Shown here piece after piece: positions 59,708-64,000 of a DNA stretch of 64,000 nucleotides. The DNA is from Robertkochia marina. GTDB lineage: Bacteria > Bacteroidota > Bacteroidia > Flavobacteriales > Flavobacteriaceae. Numbering within the stretch: position 1 is the stretch's first letter; each line of letters opens with the position of its first letter. The notes under the pieces were generated by a model that had not been told where the DNA came from, made no database searches, and saw nothing but the letters and a program-made list of their open reading frames with translations. Where the stretch lies: assembly GCF_004799345.1 (NCBI RefSeq), contig NZ_SSMC01000002.1:248001-312000 (forward strand). The letters are read 5' to 3'. The position numbers and the translations under genes are program-made.

Positions 59708-60531
59708 GGTCTGGTTTTCTGTAATTGGTAGAATTGCTCATTAATGATCATGTCTTGTGTAGCAGAAGGTTGATGCTGATAGCTTTTTGAGAGGGAAAAA
59801 AAATCCTGCTGATCAACAAGTTCATATCCCGGGAGTGATTTGTAAAACTTTTCCTCAACCGTCTGATACCTTGCCTCTTCAGTGCCATGAGGATTTTCTT
59901 TTTTCATGAAATCCAACAAGAGCGCAAAAGCCTTGCTTTCGGTGTCTTTTGCCCTAAAGGAAACACTTCCGATCCTGTCGCCTTGTTTTTGGAGGGTATT
60001 GAATAATTGAAAAAGGCGGAGCATTTCTTCCCGGGTCAGGAAGAACAATACCCCTTCCAGTAGAATAAAGCAAGGGCTGTTTTTTTTGATGTCATTTATT
60101 TTACCAATCAGCTCCTTCTCATAGTTTTCACTAAAATCACAGGGTATACGAACAATATTTCGTAACGGTAAGATGCCCTGATCTTCCCAAAGTTCAGTTT
60201 TTTGATCTTTATGCCTGATCACCTCAGGCTTGTCGATCTCGATATGTTTTAGTCCGTGAGGGAGCAGGTACGGATACATGCTGAATCCGCACCCGAAATT
60301 GATGAGATATTCAATATTCCCGTCCTTAAAAAGCCGGTGAATACTATCCAGAAAGTAGCGATTTCTCATGCTGTGAGCAGCCGATTCTTCCCCGGTAACG
60401 GTGCTGAGGTAGGTATCTGCCCAGTGCTGAACCCTGTCATTCAACCACAGATGCGCAAATTCATCCTTGCTTAATAACACATGCATAGCTCTGAAGGCAC
60501 TGGTAACAAAGGCGGTTTCGTGAACTTCCAT
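59704..60531 (-). CDS. Class I SAM methyltransferase, leucine carboxyl methyltransferase-like
   Basis: 275 residues: ETAFVTSAFRAMH opening, SAM-binding INFGCGFSMYPYLLPHGLKH (about 87-106), IEIDKPEVIRHKDQK and PCFILLEGVLFFLTREEM (about 154-171). This matches the LCM/PPM1/TIGR00027 group of O-methyltransferases. Bacterial members act on small carboxylic acids or metabolites; substrate unknown. Translationally coupled to the DinB gene. Confidence 0.88.
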   Translation of the reverse strand: MEVHETAFVTSAFRAMHVLLSKDEFAHLWLNDRVQHWADTYLSTVTGEESAAHSMRNRYFLDSIHRLFKDGNIEYLINFGCGFSMYPYLLPHGLKHIEIDKPEVIRHKDQKTELWEDQGILPLRNIVRIPCDFSENYEKELIGKINDIKKNSPCFILLEGVLFFLTREEMLRLFQLFNTLQKQGDRIGSVSFRAKDTESKAFALLLDFMKKENPHGTEEARYQTVEEKFYKSLPGYELVDQQDFFSLSKSYQHQPSATQDMIINEQFYQLQKTRP

Positions 60532-60663
60532 AGTATTCTTAAAAGAATTAAAGCTGCCCGTAGGATCCGGAAACCTTACGACTTTACCTATAAAGCTAGT
60601 AAAATAGAATCAATAGTGATCTGCAACTAACTTTTTAACTGAGAAGTATTTTCACTAACAGTT

Positions 60664-61209
60664 CTAATGGGTTGAAACGGGTTGATTATTTGCAGCAAAA
60701 TGAAGCACTGTTTCCTTAACAGCCTCCCAATCGGTATATTCGTAATCCTGATCTGTGTCTGTAGCACCGCCCTGTTTAGCGGCGATCATACGCATAACCA
60801 GGCGTTTGAAGTAATCGTATTGGGTGTATTTCAAGGCTCCTGCAATATGCCAGGTCTCAGTTGGTGTCCATCCTGTGTTTTCTAAGAACTCTTTTGCAAT
60901 CCTGTGAGCCTCTTCATGTTCGTCTTCTATCTTCGAGGCGACAGCCATACAAACAGAGAAAAATGCTGAGGGTTTATGATTGAGTTCTTCCTTATAGGTG
61001 GAGATATAGTTCTTTACCCCATCATGATATCTATGGGTGTGAACAGAACTCCCGATAAGTACGGCATCGTATTTATGGGGTTGCGGAGGTTCTTCAGTTA
61101 CATCGGCCACAGATGCCTTAAACCCGGCATCCTCTAAAACCTCTTCCATATACCTGGCAATTTTGCGGGTTTGACCTTCCCCGGTTCCATAAATGATCAG
61201 AAATCTCAT
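60664..61209 (-). CDS. HemG-like flavodoxin-domain protein
   Basis: 181 residues of flavodoxin fold: IIYGTGEGQTRKIARYM (FMN phosphate loop), KYDAVLIGSSVHTHRYHDGV and SAFFSVCMAVASK. The C-terminal part (about 120-160: GALKYTQYDYFKRLVMRMIA, AKQGGATDTDQDYEYTDW) corresponds closely to the HemG insertion of menaquinone-dependent protoporphyrinogen oxidase. It may oxidise protoporphyrinogen IX, though other flavodoxin roles are possible. Isolated gene. Confidence 0.85.
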   Translation of the reverse strand: MRFLIIYGTGEGQTRKIARYMEEVLEDAGFKASVADVTEEPPQPHKYDAVLIGSSVHTHRYHDGVKNYISTYKEELNHKPSAFFSVCMAVASKIEDEHEEAHRIAKEFLENTGWTPTETWHIAGALKYTQYDYFKRLVMRMIAAKQGGATDTDQDYEYTDWEAVKETVLHFAANNQPVSTH

Positions 61210-61794
61210 GTCTTAGAATTTAAAAGGTTGAAATATGTAATTCAGCACCGGAAGTATCCTGTTAAATGGTCATAATATCACCTGATGAAATTACAGGACT
61301 ATGGCTCAATGAGCAATGATGTGTATCAGTTTCCTGTAGGGTATTAAACATACCTTTTAATGGTTGCTAGGATGAAATTGGAATATTTGTACAGGGTAGT
61401 GGTTAATGTCAACTCGAGTGATCCAGCTATGCGGGATCGTATCGAGAGGCTTTCTAATTTAATAGTCATTAAATAAGAACCGGATCACCCCTTCAGTCAA
61501 AGCCTGCAGCTTTGACACCTTCACCTGGACAGAGAGGAACGAAATTTTGCAAATTATCGTCTTTGCGAGTCTGGAGAAGTGAGACGTGGCAATCTCCCGA
61601 AACTTGCTCAATGCCTTTCGGAACCTTATTTAAGCATAAGCATCGTTTTACATATAATCAACCCACCACTCAAACATATCAGACCGTTGTACAGTCCCAC
61701 CAGGAAATATACCAGTAGTCTGAGGTATCATGGTAGTATTGAATGACGTTAAAATCAATAGCGGACAGTATGCAGAAAAGAAGAGGTCAACTTC
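61210..61794. other. Intergenic region with a dispersed repeat
   Basis: No gene seen. Contains the hairpin GTCAAAGC/GCTTTGAC (61496-61516) and copy 3 of the dispersed repeat (61557-61598). A reading frame at 61512-61718 runs through the repeat and has no recognisable protein features. Confidence 0.6.
61557..61598. repeat. Dispersed intergenic repeat, copy 3 (inverted)
   Basis: TCGTCTTTGCGAG at one end, CGTGGCAATCTCC at the other, 42 bp, the reverse-complement orientation of copies 1 and 2. The middle differs and has lost the clear palindrome. Confidence 0.75.
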
Positions 61795-62133
61795 TTATAG
61801 CTGTTTGTTGAATTCCAAGGCTTTTTCTACCCAAAAGTCCAGGTCGGCTTCCGAATCAAACCCTTCCGGATCTATAAACAAAAACCCTCGCATAACCTTG
61901 CCCGTAAAATCCATTTCCCTGCTTCCCTTTTTAAACAGGAGGTCTTTTTCTTTAGCCTTTCCCACCCGGACCATGAGCCGGTCTGCTCCTGCAGCTTTAT
62001 CCTGGTCAATACCCAGGCACATCTTCCCGTTTACCATAAAAATAAGGCCTCCCATCATCTTTTTTTCTTCAATGAGGTTTCCTCCCTGAAGTCGGGTTCG
62101 AATGCGTTCTGCAAGGTATTCACTGTACGCCAT
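61795..62133 (-). CDS. TfoX N-terminal-domain protein
   Basis: 112 residues with the TfoX/Sxy N-terminal fold: EEKKMMGGLIFMVNGKMCLG, DRLMVRVGKAKEKDLL and MKGFLFI-type MRGFLFIDPEGFDSE. In gamma-proteobacteria TfoX promotes competence, but Bacteroidota members are short single-domain forms whose role is not established. Starts 2 bases after the GNAT gene. Confidence 0.9.
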   Translation of the reverse strand: MAYSEYLAERIRTRLQGGNLIEEKKMMGGLIFMVNGKMCLGIDQDKAAGADRLMVRVGKAKEKDLLFKKGSREMDFTGKVMRGFLFIDPEGFDSEADLDFWVEKALEFNKQL

Positions 62134-62135
62134 TA

Positions 62136-62705
62136 TTAACTTGTTTCGTTTTGATCGTTCCAGTCCCAGAGTATAAGGTACCAGGAATCCGTTTGATCAT
62201 AATAATTTAAGATGGTCTTAAATCCCGTTTTCTCATGAGCTCTTAAAGAACGCTGATTGCTTGCTGATACTTCAGTAATAAAGTGATCAAAATACGGGGA
62301 ATAGTATTTTCTGTGTTCATTGTATAGGGCGTAGAACAGGCCGGTACCCCGGTACTTTTCAGCAATACAGATCTGCCCCATAATATAATAGTTACTCTTA
62401 CCCAGGTTACTTCCTTTATACTCCAAATTGTTAATTCGCTCGAACATCTCCTCTAAAACAGGAATGCGATCCTTTAAGTCGGGCGTCATGGAAAGGGCAT
62501 ATCCCACCACTTCCTCCCCATCAAGGGCAATAATGTGGTTCAGGCGGTTATTCATTTCCTCCAAAACCTTACAATCGTGTCGGACAGTTAAAAACCCTTG
62601 TTCCTTCTGAACTTCATCCGATAGTACTTCCCTGAGATTTTTGGATTGCAGGTCCAGGATACCTTCAAGGTGGGCTTTTGTATGTGCCTTACAGATACGT
62701 ATCAA
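62136..62705 (-). CDS. GNAT-family N-acetyltransferase
   Basis: 189 residues: strands around RLNHIIALDGEEVVGYALSM and YYIMGQICIAEKYRGTGLFY, the last containing the acetyl-CoA pyrophosphate motif (KYRGTGL, Q/RxxGxG/A type). The end part FITEVSASNQRSLRAHEKTG has the NxxSxxxHEKxGF motif. Transfers acetyl to an amine; substrate unknown. Lies between the acetamidase-like and TfoX genes, probably cotranscribed. Confidence 0.9.
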   Translation of the reverse strand: MIRICKAHTKAHLEGILDLQSKNLREVLSDEVQKEQGFLTVRHDCKVLEEMNNRLNHIIALDGEEVVGYALSMTPDLKDRIPVLEEMFERINNLEYKGSNLGKSNYYIMGQICIAEKYRGTGLFYALYNEHRKYYSPYFDHFITEVSASNQRSLRAHEKTGFKTILNYYDQTDSWYLILWDWNDQNETS

Positions 62706-62730
62706 AATAAGATCAGGTTCTCAGGTTAGG

Positions 62731-63783
62731 CTAGTGGTTGTTAAAGATATCTTTTGGCATATGCATGGTTACCAGCATATTCGGCATGTCTACCACCTCT
62801 GCGATCTTCAGGTCGCCTGCCAGCGAACACAGGGCATAGGCTTCCTCCTGAGAGAGTCCCTTTTCGGTCATCAGGTATTCCACCATATACAGATTGGCCT
62901 TTTTGGCAGCCTCATCAATGGTTGTCGCAAAGCCGGTTGTGGCATAGTAGGAGTCTGTTTCGTACTGAGGTTCCTGAATACTGCGGCCTTTGATCAGTTC
63001 GATCTGGTAAACCACTCGTAAAGGCACTTCGATGGCAGTACCGCATACTTCCCCCAGGCCCTGAACGGCGTGACCGTCTCCAATAGAGAAAAGCCCACCC
63101 TCTACAAATACCGGGAAATACATGATAGTGCCTTCGGTCATATTCGGATCGTCCATATTCCCGCCATTGGCCCTTGGAGGAATGGTAGACAGCATTTCGG
63201 CGGTATCAGGGGCCACACCCATAACTCCCGGGAAGGGATTGAGTTTAAGTGAGATGTTTTCATTGAAGGCAACGGTAGCCTTATTCGAGCTGAGGTCATA
63301 GACTTTAAGGTATTTACTATCCAGGGTATCGGCAAGAAAACCAAACCCGGGCAAGATGGCGTTCCAACCCCAATCTCCCAATTCGATCGTATGAAGGGTC
63401 ACCTTCAGGATATCGCCCGGAACAGCATCTTCTACATAAACAGGACCTGTAAGCGGATGAATAGGATCAAAGCTCAGAGAGTCAAGGGCTTCGAGGGTAG
63501 ATTGCAGTGAAAACTGCTCATCGCTGGCATCTTCGGTAAAAGCCTCTATAACAGCACCGGAAGCTACCTTAAGCACCGGAGGAATAGCGCTGCTGAATTT
63601 ACTATGTGTTTGATCTTTGGTCAGGGTGTGGGTTATGGTAAGAGTATCCGGTTCTTCTGCTGCAGAAGGTGAAGCCGTGGCTTTTGATGGATTGTTGTTC
63701 TCGCCGCAGGAAATCAGAAGACATGCTAAGAGAACCGGGATGTATAAAGAAGTAAAACTTAAAGAGCGTAAGGTAAAGATCAT
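62731..63783 (-). CDS. Acetamidase/formamidase-family lipoprotein
   Basis: From ATG 63783 the product starts MIFTLRSLSFTSLYIPVLLA and continues CLLISCGENN with lipobox LLISC (Cys25). A longer frame to 63834 only adds residues before the signal and is rejected. The enzyme domain has HPLTGPVYVEDAVPGDILKV (about 110-129), PRANGGNMDDPNMTEGTIMY, FSIGDGHAVQGLGEVCGTAI and CSLAGDLKIAEVVDMPNMLV, all family marks. Members release ammonia from amides. Here it would act at a membrane outside the cytosol, unusual for the family. Heads a run with the GNAT and TfoX genes. Confidence 0.88.
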   Translation of the reverse strand: MIFTLRSLSFTSLYIPVLLACLLISCGENNNPSKATASPSAAEEPDTLTITHTLTKDQTHSKFSSAIPPVLKVASGAVIEAFTEDASDEQFSLQSTLEALDSLSFDPIHPLTGPVYVEDAVPGDILKVTLHTIELGDWGWNAILPGFGFLADTLDSKYLKVYDLSSNKATVAFNENISLKLNPFPGVMGVAPDTAEMLSTIPPRANGGNMDDPNMTEGTIMYFPVFVEGGLFSIGDGHAVQGLGEVCGTAIEVPLRVVYQIELIKGRSIQEPQYETDSYYATTGFATTIDEAAKKANLYMVEYLMTEKGLSQEEAYALCSLAGDLKIAEVVDMPNMLVTMHMPKDIFNNH

Positions 63784-64000
63784 GATGGTAATGCGATTAA
63801 TTTTGGTTGCGATCCAAGACCGAAACAGGTTCATTAAAGAGTGAATTTAATTAATTTCCTGTAAGAAAACCCTAAAAACCGGTGTTTCCGAATATTTACA
63901 GGGTGGTTTTTAGCGCTGAGGTAACCAACTGAAACACTAACAAATATCATAATTTCTCTCTTTCATGTAGTGTATCTTTAAGACAATATAAAAGAACTAC
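63784..64000. other. Right edge of the window, no gene seen
   Basis: AT-rich non-coding sequence upstream of the acetamidase gene; contains neither a clear promoter box nor a repeat. Confidence 0.5.

Noticed and set aside
61730-62089. 119-codon plus-strand frame opposite the TfoX-domain gene
   Set aside because: Antisense shadow; the minus strand encodes a clear TfoX domain in the same place.

Overview
The window looks like a chromosomal segment of a member of the Bacteroidota, most likely family Flavobacteriaceae. The evidence is: several exact TAnnTTTG (-7) promoter elements, two of them with a TTG (-33) element 20-21 bases upstream; a six-S1-domain ribosomal protein S1; a SusC-style carboxypeptidase-like plug extension on the TonB receptor; many lipoproteins and secreted peptidases; a bacillithiol gene; and tight ATGA-type gene overlaps with few Shine-Dalgarno sites. 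No phage, transposase, integrase or CRISPR array is visible, so most of it reads as ordinary core and accessory chromosome.

Layout. 0-4.4 kb: 3' end of lon, then cmk and rpsA. 4.5-7.1 kb: a leftward photolyase-SDR-SRPBCC operon. 7.3-9.7 kb: a DUF2911 protein and an OprD-like porin. 9.7-14.1 kb: a leftward operon of a secreted PIG-L deacetylase, a 33-residue membrane peptide and a sodium:solute symporter. 14.1-18.5 kb: MscS channel, a conserved secreted protein, Maf, a TolB-like beta-propeller, a KdsC-like phosphatase and a DUF2520 protein. 18.7-28.3 kb: a thiol, sulfur and cytochrome c section (fused CcsB-CcsA, a SufS-like PLP enzyme, DsbD, a lipoprotein peroxidase, a transsulfuration enzyme and BshB1). 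28.3-29.4 kb: tRNA-His followed by almost 1 kb of folded, repeat-rich non-coding DNA. 29.4-37.1 kb: M28 peptidase, TlpA-like lipoprotein, S9 peptidase and an esterase. 37.3-42.1 kb: a leftward run containing GyrI-like, DHFR-like, TauE, DUF1643, GH20 and a lipoprotein. 42.2-45.6 kb: a three-gene TonB receptor cassette that looks metal-related. 45.9-49.3 kb: Hsp20, a coiled-coil protein, a soluble PAS histidine kinase and a receiver-CRP response regulator. 49.4-51.9 kb: an MlaE-MlaF-MlaD lipid transporter. 52-54.8 kb: an OmpA-like protein, DUF808 and a RES-Xre toxin-antitoxin pair. 54.9-59.1 kb: an S41 peptidase and a molybdate ABC operon with an extra TOBE gene. 59.2-63.8 kb: DinB, LCM-type methyltransferase, HemG-like flavodoxin, TfoX, GNAT and an acetamidase-like lipoprotein.

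The less ordinary content is small or non-coding: the 33-residue peptide between the deacetylase and the symporter; a CxxC/His small protein at the head of the TonB cassette; an Hsp20-linked two-component system with a long-range 13-bp inverted repeat in front of it; a compact palindromic operator over the RES-Xre promoter; three copies of a 41-42 bp dispersed intergenic repeat; three intergenic arrays of 7-8 bp units; and the cruciform-prone element that begins in the 3' end of tRNA-His. All functions are inferred from sequence motifs read by eye; no database search was run.
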